DNA of 64,000 nt. It comes from Bullera alba. Taxonomy: Eukaryota > Basidiomycota > Tremellomycetes > Tremellales > Bulleraceae. Location: the NCBI GenBank assembly GCA_001600095.1, contig BCIX01000006.1:310001-374000 (forward strand). Reading direction: 5' to 3'. Made by a program: the position numbers and the translations under genes. The notes below the pieces were generated by a model that did not search any database, had not been told where the DNA came from, and saw only the letters and a list, made by a program, of their open reading frames with translations. Shown here piece by piece: positions 46,451 through 58,752 of the stretch; position 1 is the first letter of the stretch; each line of letters starts with the position of its first letter.

Positions 46451-49184
46451 ATGACGTTTGGCCCGCCCTATCGCTTCCGTTAAGCGCTCGTCTGTGATCC
46501 AGCTCAACGTACGACAAGGAGATTCTTACGACAAGGAGATCTTTGTCGACGATGTGAGCAACTTTTGGCCTGCTTCTAGATTGCGAGCCTTCACCCAAGT
46601 ATCGATCGTATACTCCGACGTCGCATTTTAGAGCGTCACACCCCGGTCAAGCAGATCGTCATCGACAATCTCAACGGCGGCAGCGCCCTGTAGACGTCTA
46701 CTTCTGAAGAGTATGTGCCGAGGGGTGTGGAGAGGAGATTCGATCAAACAGTCTCGATGCCTTGGCCACCGACTTGCTCGTTGAGCATCAGTCTAGCTTC
46801 CAGCGTCAACTCGCACGGCACTCGACCCTAATGGACCCCTCGAACATCACCTGGATCGCGCCAGGGGCATGGAAGTCATTCATCTACCGGCACGAAGTTG
46901 GAGTTGTAATCGTTATGGAGGCCAGCAATCGTCTGCACTTGGAGAGTGTCGACCCCGTCTACCCCTTCGCTCCTTTACTTCCAAGCAACAAAGCCTTTGG
47001 CGACGATTCCTCGCAGGTGCAGTGCCATGTCAGCACTTTCAACTCTATCAATGCACGATTCTCAACTCAATCCAAGACCAGTGTTAGCCCTCACGCCGCT
47101 TTTCGATTACTCTCGCGATGGCTTTTGGCTGTAATTGGGACTGAATTCGCCGTACCGTCGAAATTCTCTCGCCAGACTTGCATCATTGCCAATACCGGCG
47201 TTCCATCGGTTGCGCTCTCATCCCGGACCGAGTCGACGACCGACGGCGACTGTCAATCCAGGGATCGATGGTCAGTCCAAAATTGCGGGGCTAGCACACT
47301 GCACCTACACCTACACCTCTTCACCTGCTCGACTTCGAACTTGGAACGCCATAGTCAATACCCCTGTTGCCGGCTCCGTTTTTGATCAAGTTTGATCCTA
47401 TCTGAAGGTTATGCTCTCGGATCGGCTTATCCCTGGCCCAATCGTATCTCGTTCTGTCCCTTACGGCCCCGAGCCAGGCGAGCACATTCAACATTCAACA
47501 TTCCAGCCCCATCGACATCACCAACACCAGTGGCATGAGCCTTGTCACTGGACCAGTTCTACAGGCCGCTCTACGATCACCCTCAGCTGATCCAACATCA
47601 CGTCCTGCGGTTTGATACCCCAGCAACGGGTCGAACCTTTCCTTGTAACAACCAATCTCTCCTCCATGCCCTGCTGGAAAGCCAATTCACAACCTCTGGC
47701 TACCCGCCAATCAAATTTTCGCTCTCCTCTCTGTTACCTGTCACATCTCAACTTGCCTTCGCCATCTTCACTCGCGACCAAATCATGGAACACTGCAATA
47801 GCTGCCGGAAAGTGTTCACCAGATTCCGGGCAAACGACCTATGCGATTCCAAACAGGACCGAATTCATCTCCGGTGATTAGCAAGACTGTTATCCGGATG
47901 TTCACGTTGATCGTCGTGGATCAGGATCTCATCTGGACACGGATGGACATCAGGGACCCTATTCCTCATCGGCCAGGACTCATCTTCATGCAGGCTCCAC
48001 CCGGACCTCCACGCTTCACACAAGCAGCTTCACTCTCCAATCTCAATCACTTCAACATGTTATCTGCGCCACGCTTACCAAGCGTGCAGGCTCTCCGCTA
48101 GGTAACCCTGCGGCTCGGTCATGCCGATTGCACCGCCCCCCCTACCGTGATGGCTTGGGGTTCTCTCGTTCTCCAACCGCTCGAATGGCCCGCTTTGGCC
48201 TCAGGCTCGATGTCGTGGAGGAGATGCTGCTTTACCTGGTCAGTTTATTACCCAAAAGCCAAGCCTCTGGCGGTCACGCTTGACCTGCACCTCGCTATTC
48301 CTAATCGACTGGGGTTTCAGCTATAGTCTTCGACGTGAGCCCGGAACCGAAATCCTTCAGCCCTTATCGTATGGATGGGCTCCGCAGGGTTTCTTCCCCT
48401 ACAGGTTGATGAGTATTCTGGAACACCCGGACATGACACACCCTCCAACGTCGTCGAACAATGCATCCAACCTACCACATTGAAGGGAGAGAGGATCCTT
48501 ATGGCAACAGACACTAAATCGCACACGTCCACGCCGGTCGTATCATCACTACCAAAGTCCAACCTACTCTCGAAACGGACGACTTTCCCACCAACATCGA
48601 AGAGGAACGGCGTCCCCGTCAACTCCGCAGCAAACCAAATATGGACTGCTGAGGTATGGAATCAGACATTGGATCGCTTGCCCTCCTCTGCGAGCCTGGA
48701 CCGCCTCCGTTTACGAAGATCATGATTACAATTGGTTGGCCCCGCTAGACTTCATCCACTATCGTTCAGTGCCGTTCTGCGAGGCAAACCTTCCCCTCTC
48801 TTAGCCAACTCGGCATACAATCCCCATCCATCACATCGACTGCAGAACACGGTACCCACCATGCTGGACGTGATGGCCTGCCGACTATGCAAGAACTGCT
48901 TGGAAGGAAGAATGGTCCCGCACTGGTCACTGGTTGGTAGAGCTTCAGCAAGCCCAGACTTGCGGTCCTTCGATTACGACAATTGCTTACCAGGCCGGCG
49001 AGGAGGCTTATACGGAATCCGGCCGGCTTTCTACTCCCGCCTCCACACAACCTACTAGTGGTTCCCATTCCGGTTGGACCAGACCTTCGGCAATGACTCT
49101 GGCGAGGCGCCTGACCACTTCTTTACGAGTTTGACCTACGCTCGGTACCTGGCGAATGAGGGCGAGGGTGTGGTTTCGATGCAA

Positions 49185-49253
49185 GATGAAGGGACGTACT
49201 CAGTGGAGATAAAGGGACGTACTCAGTGGAGATGAAGGGACGTACTCAGTGGA
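49185..49253 (+). repeat. 23-bp tandem triplication
   Basis: GATRAAGGGACGTACTCAGT (plus GGA) is repeated three times head to tail (49185-49207, 49208-49230, 49231-49253) with one mismatch. The unit is not a multiple of three, so it adds frame changes to the decayed locus. Confidence 0.9.
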
Positions 49254-50399
49254 GAGGAGAGCACGGAAAGGCTGGATATGTCACGCATACTGCGGCTTCG
49301 CCTACATCCCATTGGCGTTCTAATCGATGACCTGGTGCGGTGCCCAGTGGATTGGCTCGAAGTCCCTCTCAGTACCATTCCAGCAACTCCCTGGATCCGA
49401 TCCATGTCACTGAGCCGGTCAACGTGTGGAGTTGGAAGGAAGAGGAGATCGTTACCTGGTAGCTTCGTGAATCGACTCACCTACGCGGCCGAAGTATCAT
49501 CGCCTTCCTGGATCGAGATCTTGTTCAAAAACGACCTTGTCCCTTTGAGAACATCGATATTGACATTCACCGAACGCCGAAGAAGAGTGGTAACGTCTTG
49601 GAGAAGGACGACTCGCCGTCCCTGGCTTTTCGCTTTGTCTGGACCATCCCTGACAGCATACAGAGCACCTCGTTCCGACTCTGCGAGGCCTTCCCCTACG
49701 TGGTACGACCCAGGTCCTGATGATCGACGGCGACGATACAATCCGCTTCGACAAGTGATCACGTGGGCGTCCATCCTCCGGATTCCCATCCGAGCGTGTC
49801 AATTCCACGTCCTACAAAGTTGCTATTCACGACACCGCCAGACAGCCAATTACCCGACCAACCGAGCAAGTCCAAAGGCAAGGGGGGCAAAGGAGGGAAA
49901 AAGGGCGGGAGCAGCGTCCAAGACCAAGGGCGATGAAGACTCACCTTGGCGGCTCGACTTGACAAGCTCGTTGGCGAAATGAGGAGGAAGTGAGGAAGCG
50001 GTTCCCGCTCGAGTCACACCGTAGCAATACCACATGCCCTCTACCTCCATCGCATTGGCCGCGCTATGGCACACAAGCCGGAAGCAGAGCTAGTTGACTA
50101 CGGAGACCTTCGAGACGAGGACTTGCTTCGAACAACGGAGAAAGATAGGAGGTTCGCGAGGAGGCCAACATCACCGAGGGTCAATCGGCTCAGCACCCCG
50201 CCATCCCTTCCCTTCCCTGCAGCGCCCTCGCCAGTCACAGACAGCGGCGCCTCTGGCCCAGGTAACACTGCGACCCTAGGGGACTGCGAGACTTCGCCCT
50301 CGACCAAGCTCGGCCCCAGAGACGACATCTCAGCTCGCTCTACGCCCTTCAAGAAGCAGAGAGACACCACATTCCTAGGCAACGAGACGGCCCTGCTTC

Positions 50400-50443
50400 C
50401 CACTCCCTGACAAAGTCATCCCCACTCCCTGACAAAGTCATCC
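50400..50443 (+). repeat. 22-bp tandem duplication
   Basis: CCACTCCCTGACAAAGTCAT (plus CC) is present twice in a row (50400-50421, 50422-50443). It follows the stop of a local open frame. Like the 23-bp unit it shifts frame. Confidence 0.85.
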
Positions 50444-53400
50444 TGCCATACCTCAAGGCACTGAGCTCGCATGCTCTTTCACCCTCGACTCCGCTCGACG
50501 TGCTGCGTAGATCGTCCCTCCCCTGGTACAACAGGGAACCAGGAAGGATACGACAAGGACAGCTCAAGCGGACCCCCTGCCGACGGCGTTCGGTGCGATC
50601 ATGACTGTGCCAAGAATGCTGCGCCGCCCTGCCGCAACCACGCCCAGAACCTGCACCTATCGATCACTTCGCTCAGCGAGTCCATGTCGGTGACACCTTT
50701 GGCAGAAACGGCTCAATCCCAAGCCTTCGAATGTGGATGGTGATTTCGGCAAGGAGAGGAGCACGAAAGGCTGAGAACCCAACGTGAGATTGTCTGGCCT
50801 ACCATCAGTCTCGGCTTGCCCGACAGCCATACCCTCGGCTGTCCAAACGTGCTCACCTTTGACACCAAGCGCATTGTCGCGCTCAACATGCCTGATCACT
50901 TTGTCGGTATATGGAGCGTACGAGCGCGACACCCCGGAAGGATGCAGCTCTCCAACACACTAGATTTGCCAGTGGTGTGATCGACAGGTCCCGCGCAGGT
51001 GCCTTCTTCGCCTGCTCGTCTCGACAAACCCCCGTATCCTCCAACGGACGACTGGACCAGTGGTACACCTCGCTGATCGAACCCAACCCCGCTTCCATCC
51101 ATGTTCCGTCTCTGCTCCGGCCCGAACCACTCCGGTTCTTCTTTGCACTAAGTCTGATCATTGCGGGAGGCGCTGGCTTGGACGACAGTGTGGGTGGAAG
51201 AATGGGAAAAGTGCTAGAAGCACGTGGCATCCGCCCCGGCCATGACCAGATCTTCTGGCGAAACATCGACGAGAATGGACCGGAGGTAGGAGATCCCCCA
51301 AATGCGAAACTAGCAAAGGCCGAGGGGTTCACGTCGGCGATGGTCTCCCACTACCACCAGATGGCGTGCTACATGATACGTTCCCGTGGGGCTTCCGCTT
51401 CCTGGCTTGGTCTACATCCCGCATACTGGTTCCCTCCGCCCAAGGACTGCTTGTTCGGTCGTATGTTCAAAGGTGCTGCCGTGGGTTCAAGGTCTCCGCC
51501 GGTGTTAACCATTCGCCGACCCGATATGTCCCCATTGGTGACCGGTTCCGCTTCCGACCCTATCCCGTTTCCACCTCGTTGCTGCCGGTTCTTGTCAGTG
51601 CGCTCATTGCAAGCAGATCCAGCGCTACACGAGTTGTACGGCATTATGATCGCCCATCCTGGTGTCGCCCCGTCACAAGCTCTTGTCCGCCCCGACTCAC
51701 TATGCAAGCCCAAACGAGATCTTCCCTGTTCACACACAGCTGCCCAAGCAGTACCAGGCCTCCCAGTCAACGCCCCGTACACCTACCTAACGAATTGGGA
51801 CTCTGCGGCGCCGACGCATACAGCGACGTTCTCTCACCTCCACGACAAGCACCGACGAACGTGTCATTGTCATTCCCAACAGCCACCAGATCAACCTTGT
51901 TGTTACGTATCGTCAAATCGTTCCATCGCTTCGGATCCTGTTGAAAGGACGTCGTACGCGCTGCCGTTCTTGGTGTACTAGCTGCGGTATGCCTTACAGT
52001 GCATGGAACTCGATTTACATCAACGTGCTTATCCCGCACGGGGAGAGAAGAGCGTCTCTGCCCTTCCCCGCCGATCTCCTACGCCGACCGAGTCTGATTC
52101 TGTGGCAGATCGCCCGTTCAACAAATCCGTCGCACAAATTGGCTCAACAAGACCCAAGGAGGAGTGGACTCGCCGGTCCCAGAATTACCACGACGACGAG
52201 TTGGAGCTCTAGGTCGCGACGTGGGATTCGTCAGGTATGGTTATACACCTCGCTTGCGGAGTACAGTACTTTACGCCTGGTTGTCCTCTTCCCGTTGCTT
52301 ACGCTATCCGCTGGTCGACCGTTCAAGCTGTCACGGGATTACATAGGAGGGCTATAGTTTCGTGTCTACGTCCTGCTCCCATCGCTCCCGTTGCATGGCG
52401 TGTCCTCTCGATAAATGTCGACAATCTCCAATCGCGCAGTAGTGGACTCACACAAAGCTTCATCCTCCGTCTGGCGCTTGGTGATACACGCCGCAATCCT
52501 GCGTCCCCAAGGCACCCAATCACTACATTTTCACCAAGGGATGGAAGGAGGGCCAAGGGAAGAAGGCGGGATTCTCGACCTAGGCCCATGTTCGGACCTG
52601 TCCACGTCAGCATCATCGACCAAGACCGACGACTCCCTGGTGTTTCAGGATCAGACTTGCCATGACACAAACAACATGCCGCCTTCAAGCCTCCCTCACA
52701 GCGGGACCCCAGGTAGTACTCAGCGGTCGAGTCGACACTGCGCAGTCCGACATGATGGCTATACAATCAGCTCGAGCTGGAACTGGCGTGGTCAACGACA
52801 GGCCAGCAGTGTCGTTCTATTGACTCTGGCGGGTAAGTCGAGGTACAACTGGTGTAGTGCAAAACAGAGATACAACATGATACGAGGTATAGGCAAGCAG
52901 TTTCGGGTTCTAACTCCTGTTCCTAATGGTTCCGTCCACGACGTGTCCTATTTTGACAAGCAGCGACCCCGTTCCGCGGCCAGTACGGTGAGTTGCGCCC
53001 AGTGTCTGAACGATTCGCGTACCTACACCTCATGGTGCGCAACCAGGCTACGTCCCTCCGACTGGAATCGCCAATGGTGCATTAGGTTGGATGGGAACGC
53101 AGAGCTGGTATTAAACATCGCGCCCGACTCCTCCGACATTGTGCTGCTTGCGCACGTTTCCCACTCTCCTTGCGCCTTGTCGAGAACATGTGCGTGACGA
53201 GAAGGCCTCGCAGGCCTCGATTCGCCAGGGCCATCGTCAGGAACCAAACATCGCAGGCTTGAACCAATCGCGCAGACCCCCCAGTACCAAGTGGTAGATC
53301 AAAGTCAAAGGCGGACCAGAAGAAGTCCGATCTAGGTGTACCATTGTTTGTCTTGCCGGACGACGCATTGTTGGCACGACGATACACCTTTAATCAGAAA

Positions 53401-53983
53401 GCCCTACAGGTTCCGCTCTCGACGGGTATAGAGGAGTTCAGCTACGATGTTCGCCTCCATCACTCTGGACGACATTGACGGCACGCTATGGCACTGTTTG
53501 GGGATGAGATGTTGTATACAGCCCCTGACTTCCTAAATGTCAACTCCGGCAAGCGTCCCATAGCTCCTATGCCTCCCATACCGATGTCCTAAAAGCGATA
53601 TGGGGACATACATGGAATGGCAGCATTACGTGACCGACTCTGGGGAAATGCCCCATCGCCTGGCTACTACAGCCTAGATTTCTTCGTTGATGCATGCATG
53701 TCTATAATCTCCTATGACTATTCGGGACACCGTTGACCCGGTCCTGAATGCACTAAGCTGCCAGGGTCTCATTGAGCGCAACACACGGCGCGGGGGCTTA
53801 GCTGAGCTTAGGTCTCATTGCCTGAGCAGCATATGGAGGATCGTCCGTCCCCGAAGAACCGAATGCGCTCGACGTTTCCTCCTCTGGCCTCTCCCATTCT
53901 CGATTGCACGTCTACGATCTCTACACAATCAGCGCTCGTCTTTGACCCAAGCGGTCTCTGCGCCCCATTGCATTCGGCGAAAC

Positions 53984-54370
53984 ATGTCTGATACCTCCCT
54001 GGAGGCCGCGTACCGCGCCTACATCACCACTCTCAACAACGAGGCCTGGACCGAGCTTCCGAATTACCTCGCCCCGAAGGTGATCCACAACGGCACATCC
54101 CTCGATTACGCTGGCTACAGGGATCTCATACCACCCCATACCATATTCACGATCGAGAAGCTCGTTGTTGATGAGTCGGCAGGGGACGTGGCGGCCCGGC
54201 TGGCCATTAGGATAGGGAGCGACCGGGCGGGACTCGGGGGAGATACTGGATCGGCTGGGGGATCAGTGCGGGAAGTCACGGAGCATGTGTTCTACAAGTT
54301 CGAAAAGCGGGATGGGAAGGAGGAGGACTGGAGGATCGTGCAGGTGTGGAGTATGCTAGAGGGTATATGA
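53984..54370 (+). CDS. NTF2/SnoaL-like protein, 128 aa
   Basis: A single exon from MSDTSLEAAYRAYITTLNNE to EDWRIVQVWSMLEGI. The pattern of a first helix (LEAAYRAYITTLNNEAWTELPNYL), a short strand with VIHNG, then RDLIPPHTIFTIEKLVVDE, AARLAIRI, EHVFYKFEKRDGKEEDWRIV fits the cone-shaped NTF2-like fold of SnoaL/ester-cyclase proteins found widely in fungi. VIHNGTSLDYAGYRDLI is the family's usual loop. The role is unknown; relatives bind small hydrophobic ligands and some isomerise or hydrolyse them. It lies just beyond the decayed locus and appears intact. A Gly-rich insertion (GLGGDTGSAGG) in the sheet is unusual. Confidence 0.78.
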   Translation: MSDTSLEAAYRAYITTLNNEAWTELPNYLAPKVIHNGTSLDYAGYRDLIPPHTIFTIEKLVVDESAGDVAARLAIRIGSDRAGLGGDTGSAGGSVREVTEHVFYKFEKRDGKEEDWRIVQVWSMLEGI

Positions 54371-54768
54371 CCAGTGCCGTGGTGACCGTCAGCGCGATAG
54401 CGGAAGATTGCCGAAGCGATGAAGAAGGAGCCGTCAGTCTGCGGAACTGCTCAAAGCTACATAGCTCAATGCGCCAACGGGCCGTCGTCCGACTTGTTGT
54501 ACACCCAAAGCCAATGTACTGTAGATCCACCTCGATCTCCCTACATGCAGTTATCACAAGCAGGACAGGTCTCGTCGCCAGTGTTGCTCACTTCCGACTC
54601 ATCTACTAGACACCTCGGACCTCTCTTCTTCGGCAGATCGCTGATCCGCGAACGACCGTTTCAGATTTGCCGATTTCCAACTCGCATTTTGCCTTCTCCC
54701 ATGCACCTCATCTAATCCCACCTATCAGCTCTTTCGGCACACTTGACACCTCTAGCCTCGAGCTCAGC
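54371..54768. other. spacer, promoter of the GNAT-MYND gene
   Basis: About 400 bp without a supportable gene; C/T-rich toward the start at 54769, as expected of a 5' leader. Confidence 0.4.
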
Positions 54769-56524
54769 ATGCTGGAGACTATAGGGAACGCTCACGCCGG
54801 TCCCTCCCAGTATCATCCCACCCTGGGTGTCTCACCCAGGCGAGACGGGCAAAGTCGTCCTCGCAGAAAAGTACGTCTCCGCCTCGCATTCACCCGTACG
54901 TAGCTGACCCACCTTAGCGCCCAGCAGTCAACGATGGAAAGCAAGCAGAGCGCCGTGCAGGGACATCGGCTCAGGTCGACTGGGAGCACGAGTTGAGAAT
55001 CGGAGCTCCTACCACGACTTTGACTCCATATGGCGCTCTAAATCCATCTGTCAGTCCTGTCGGCTCCTGCCTCCCACACGTTCCGCTGGCCTGATGACGA
55101 CGACTAGAATAGGGCAAAACTGGACACGTTCCGCACCCCCGGATGCTGCCTGGAACTCAGGACGAAACGCCTCAGACTGAGACAGGTGGAGTTGGGGGAT
55201 ACTCGAGCCATAGAGCGGATCAAGACTGAGCCAATGGTGCAAAAGACCCAATTGTAAGCTGGACCTCTGCTCCTGTTGTCATCTTGGTCTTTCTGACTTG
55301 CGCTGACTTGAGCCTGGGGTATAGGTACGGCTCGCCCACGGCGGAAGAATGCAAAAGTACCTTTCAGACACGATACATCTTCTCCAGGCGAGTCCACTCA
55401 GTCCGATAGACCAAGAGGTGAGCTGACACGCCGTAGTATGCCGCGTTTGAGTGCCGATGGGGATAAATGCAGAGATGAATTCGTCTTCGCTGTCACAATG
55501 CAAGACCCCCGTTCGGTGGAATTGGGCCCTGCGCACGGGATACGGATCGCGAATCGACTTGCCTCGGCAGAGGGCTATATCGGTGAGTCGAGTCCGGCGA
55601 GCATCTTTTCCCCCCGTACAGAGGAGCCTGTCGAAAATCTCTTCGTCTCCGAGCTAGGATCGGGGCTGCTTACACATACAGTACTCGTCAAGCAGCCGCC
55701 GCGTTGCCAGTCAGGAGTCGCTACTGACACCTTGGTTCAGGTAATATCGGTCTAGCCCTGTCCCTCGAGAAGTCATCCAAGGAATCTCTTCTCCCTCGTA
55801 AGGGTGTGGTCTTCACTAATCTCACACTCGAGCAGACTTCCAAGATGGGCCTACGCGGCGACATGTTTTACGAGATCCACCCGCAGCTTTGGAACAAGGG
55901 TATCATGTCAGAGGCATTCGACGAGGTATTGCGATTCGCAATCGAGACCGTGGGCTGTGTCAAGGTCGTCGTGAGTCCAAGTCGCTCTCTTGACTTATAC
56001 AGGGTGACTGGAGGGCTTTTAGGGTGAGAAGCTGATGGGCATAGTGCAACCCGACGACGACGAACGCTGCGAGTGTGAAACTCTGTACGAAACGCGGGTT
56101 TCGACATACCCATACAAACAGCGATAATTGGTACAACAAGCCGCAAGCCTTCTACGAGATATCCCGGGACACATGGCTCAGGCGCAACAGACCTGCAATG
56201 AGCATACCAGATACGTCAGCGATGTTGGTAACGGCACAAACACCCGTAAAATCTCTGGAGGCAGACGGACTGTTAGATGGATCCGAGCGGTCAACGGGAC
56301 CGGAATCGCCGGCGTGCAGATGGTGAGCAGATCGTCAGAGGACTCATGATGATTCCTGACAACGTCACAGGTGTATGAGCTATCACCGCCCAGCAGCGAT
56401 TAAGTGCGGCCATTGCGACTGGGCGTTTTACTGCTCCAAGGAATGCCAAAAGGCCGATTGGGTGTTCAAATCCGGTCACCAGGCAGAGTGCGATGGATGC
56501 CGGAGTAAATTGTCGTTATGGTAG
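54769..56524 (+). CDS. GNAT acetyltransferase fused to a C-terminal MYND zinc finger
   Basis: About eight exons from MLETIGNAHAGPSQYHPTLG to CRSKLSLW and a TAG at 56522-56524. The N-terminal 80 residues are disordered and basic. The GNAT domain of the RimJ/RimL type follows: ELRTKRLRLRQVELGDTRAI, GNIGLALSLEKSSKESLLPR, MFYEIHPQLWNKGIMSEAFD (acetyl-CoA-loop region) and CNPTTTNAASVKLCTKRGFR (the Asn-x-x-Ser/Ala-x-x-x...GF end). A linker leads to a MYND finger in which all eight ligands are present: C-R-W-C, then KCGHC, FYCSKEC and HQAEC. One intron (after FSS, about 55410) appears to use a GC donor (GCGAGT). The fusion joins a small-molecule or N-terminal acetyltransferase with a protein-interaction finger. 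Substrate unknown. Confidence 0.82.
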
Positions 56525-56636
56525 GCCCAGACCCGGGTCGCTGCCACAGCATCATGGATGCTGAGATGACATGCTGTGGCCCATGCTATCTCGTGCATAT
56601 TATATGATTCCCCGACATCTAAGCCCAATGAGAAAT

Positions 56637-58497
56637 TCACAGCTTGGCCACCACGTCCCGCTAGAACCATGTTAGCAAGTGTTCTCGAGACACACGATGA
56701 AGAAACCCGGTTGGACACCTTACTCACCAGACACGGAGCGACCTGCTTCCTCGTACTCTTCGCATTGCCCTGCTTCCACACTTTGCCATATCGGCCGACT
56801 CCATCGTTCGTCATAAAGTCATCCACGAATGCTCTGCCATGGTGAGAGGGACTGATGATGCGCTTGAGCAAAGCCCCTTTGCTCTTCTCCCAAGTTGACA
56901 GATCCAACAACTGGCCACTAGCCTCCAATCCAGCAATGACCCCCATCAAGACATCTTTGGCCTCTTGGTTCGTCTTGATGGCAAAGCCCTTCCGAGCAAT
57001 GATTGCTATTTCTCGCTTATGCTTCCCCTTGTCGGATTGGTAGGATGTCAGAATGCCTTCTAGGTCCAACTGCCTTTCTGCCATGTATCCATCCACACCC
57101 TCCAACAATCCGTTCCAGCCAGCCTTCGCCTCTTTCTCCTTCAACCACGCCTTGAGCCCGAGAGGCACGGTAGACAATCCGATCCGCAGAGAAGGGTAGG
57201 AGGTCGAACTGGTCGGATAGTTGTATTCCTTGTAATCGCGCAATAGTAGTTGATAGGTGCTCAAGGAGGAAACATCGAATTTCGCTTGTGACAACGCTTG
57301 GTAGGTGTCCGTAAGAGGCTTTGGTTTCGACCCGGGACCCGCTAGTGCCGTCGAGGAGAGTGTCTCGTTCGTACCCACCGACAAGGGCGACAAGGGGTAT
57401 AAGAACGCCGCGGCATCGTTATCCACAGCAGTGGCCTTGCCGCCAAGTTTCAATCCAGCAGTATCGATCAATATCCCGCTCAAGAGCAGTGTCGCCAACT
57501 CCGCAGGAACAGGCGACCCCGCCGCCCCGGCGGGTGAAGAGAGCGAAGCCTGCCATTGGGTTTGAAAGTGTTTAGTCACGAGCGAGGTTGTTGAGCCAGT
57601 GGGAACGGTGATGATCCTCACTTTGGCCGAGAGATGGGCGTGTTCATCGTCGTGATGGTCGATGATGGCGTCCACGGACTCGCTGGCGTCCCCAAATTGA
57701 GGCAGGAGCTTGTTGTGGTCGACCAAGGCGAACCTGGCGCCGAGAGAGGCCAAAGATCCGAGGGTGACCGATGTGGGGAATTCCTCGGGGTGGAGTAGCG
57801 AGGTCAGGGGGATACTGGTCATACGGAAAGCCAAAAGGTTTTCAGGTCGTAACGACATGTGTTTTGACGGTGTCAATGCGAGTGGAATTGTACGGTCGGC
57901 TTGAAGTGTCGACGCAAGGACAGAGTATGCAATGGAAGAGGCGAGCGAGTCGAGGTCTACACCATGTCAGAGGAATCGCAGATATCGCCTGGAAAAGCAC
58001 TTACCGCCCGCTTCATTGCCCATGACCACCGTCCAGCCTTTGAGCCCACCGTTCCTCATATCCTGCAAAAACTCGTCCTTCTGACTCTGCAGAAAGCCCC
58101 CAAGCCTTCCCATATCCGAACCACCATCGACCACCACTGCACTCCCAGCATTGCCATTCACTTTGTTCTCGCCCATATCGTCCAACCCTTGGTTCCTATC
58201 CAAGGCCGAGCAGCTCAGAGTACGGTGTGCCGAGGACGATAGCTTTGCCAGGGAGAAAGGCAGGCAGGGCCGGAGGTATGATCGACTGGGAGCGAGATAG
58301 CTGATGATCGAAATGGCGAACAGAGCGAGGACAAGGGCGAATGGGATGGCGAGGCAGATTCGCAATGATCGTCGGCTGGGACTGAAACGTGAAAGCCAGC
58401 TGGGCTCGGATTTGCGGCGGATCTGATTTCGACTTGGGGGGTAAGTCGCACTTGGGTCGGTGGGTATAGGAGCGTAAGACTGTTCTGTCGATGGCAT
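56637..58497 (-). CDS. PPX1: membrane-anchored exopolyphosphatase (PPX1/prune, DHH superfamily)
   Basis: Releases phosphate from inorganic polyphosphate chains; Mn/Mg-dependent DHH phosphoesterase. Start MPSTEQSYAPIPTDPSATYP (58497). The N-terminus is cytosolic-like and Arg/Ser-rich, then a single TM helix at residues about 46-68 (RICLAIPFALVLALFAISII). The catalytic part begins TVVMGNEAGG, then after an intron DLDSLASSIAYSVLAS, whose Asp residues bind metal. VDHNKLLP, AIIDHHDDE (the DHH motif) and LLLSGILIDTAGLKL follow. The DHHA2 domain has LLRDYKEYNYP and a C-terminal SHHGRAFVDDF. A last intron joins KQVAPCL to RDVVAKL and a TGA at 56637-56639. Yeast PPX1 is soluble, so the anchor is unusual and suggests vacuolar or ER localisation with the catalytic part likely lumenal (type II). 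Confidence 0.86.
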
Positions 58498-58752
58498 GCG
58501 ACGTCGCGTTTGGATTGACGCAGGTGGGCTGTGGGGAGTGGAACAGCTGTAGAACAGCCGACAAGAGTGTTTCGAACTGCAGATCAACTTTGTTTGGCTT
58601 ATCTTTCCGACGGAACTCTCAGCGGAGATGGCGACGAGCACGATAACGATGGCGAGCACGCTGTTGTCCATCTGCTGCGGAAGTATGCCTCTGCTCGTCA
58701 TATGCATATGAGACTATGAACAAGCACCCCTGTTGAGCATCCACGACTCCCC

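Larger units (their letters stand above)
46450..53700 (+). pseudogene. degenerate large coding locus of unknown origin
   Basis: Plus-strand segments in all three frames read like protein but are broken by stops and frame changes every 100-400 bp, without the GTGAGT...CTGAC...YAG introns seen in neighbours. Examples: SYDKEIFVDDVSNFWP (about 46530), DPSNITWIAPGAWKSFIYRH (about 46830), VKVQPTL-type and IIAFLDRDLVQKRPCPFENI near 49500, FDTKRIVALNMPDHFVGIW (about 50850), HDQIFWRNIDENGPEVGDPP (about 51245), VIVIPNSHQINLVVTYRQ (about 51870), and DDALLARRYTFNQKALQVPL (about 53360). No reverse transcriptase, integrase, transposase or polymerase motif is recognisable. It looks like the decayed remains of one or a few long genes. 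A captured selfish element or integrated viral sequence is possible but unproven. Confidence 0.5.

Noticed and set aside
50911..51981. 356-residue plus-strand frame as an intact gene
   Set aside because: Only parts of it look protein-like, and the protein-like signal moves to other frames within and after it, so it is treated as part of the decayed locus.
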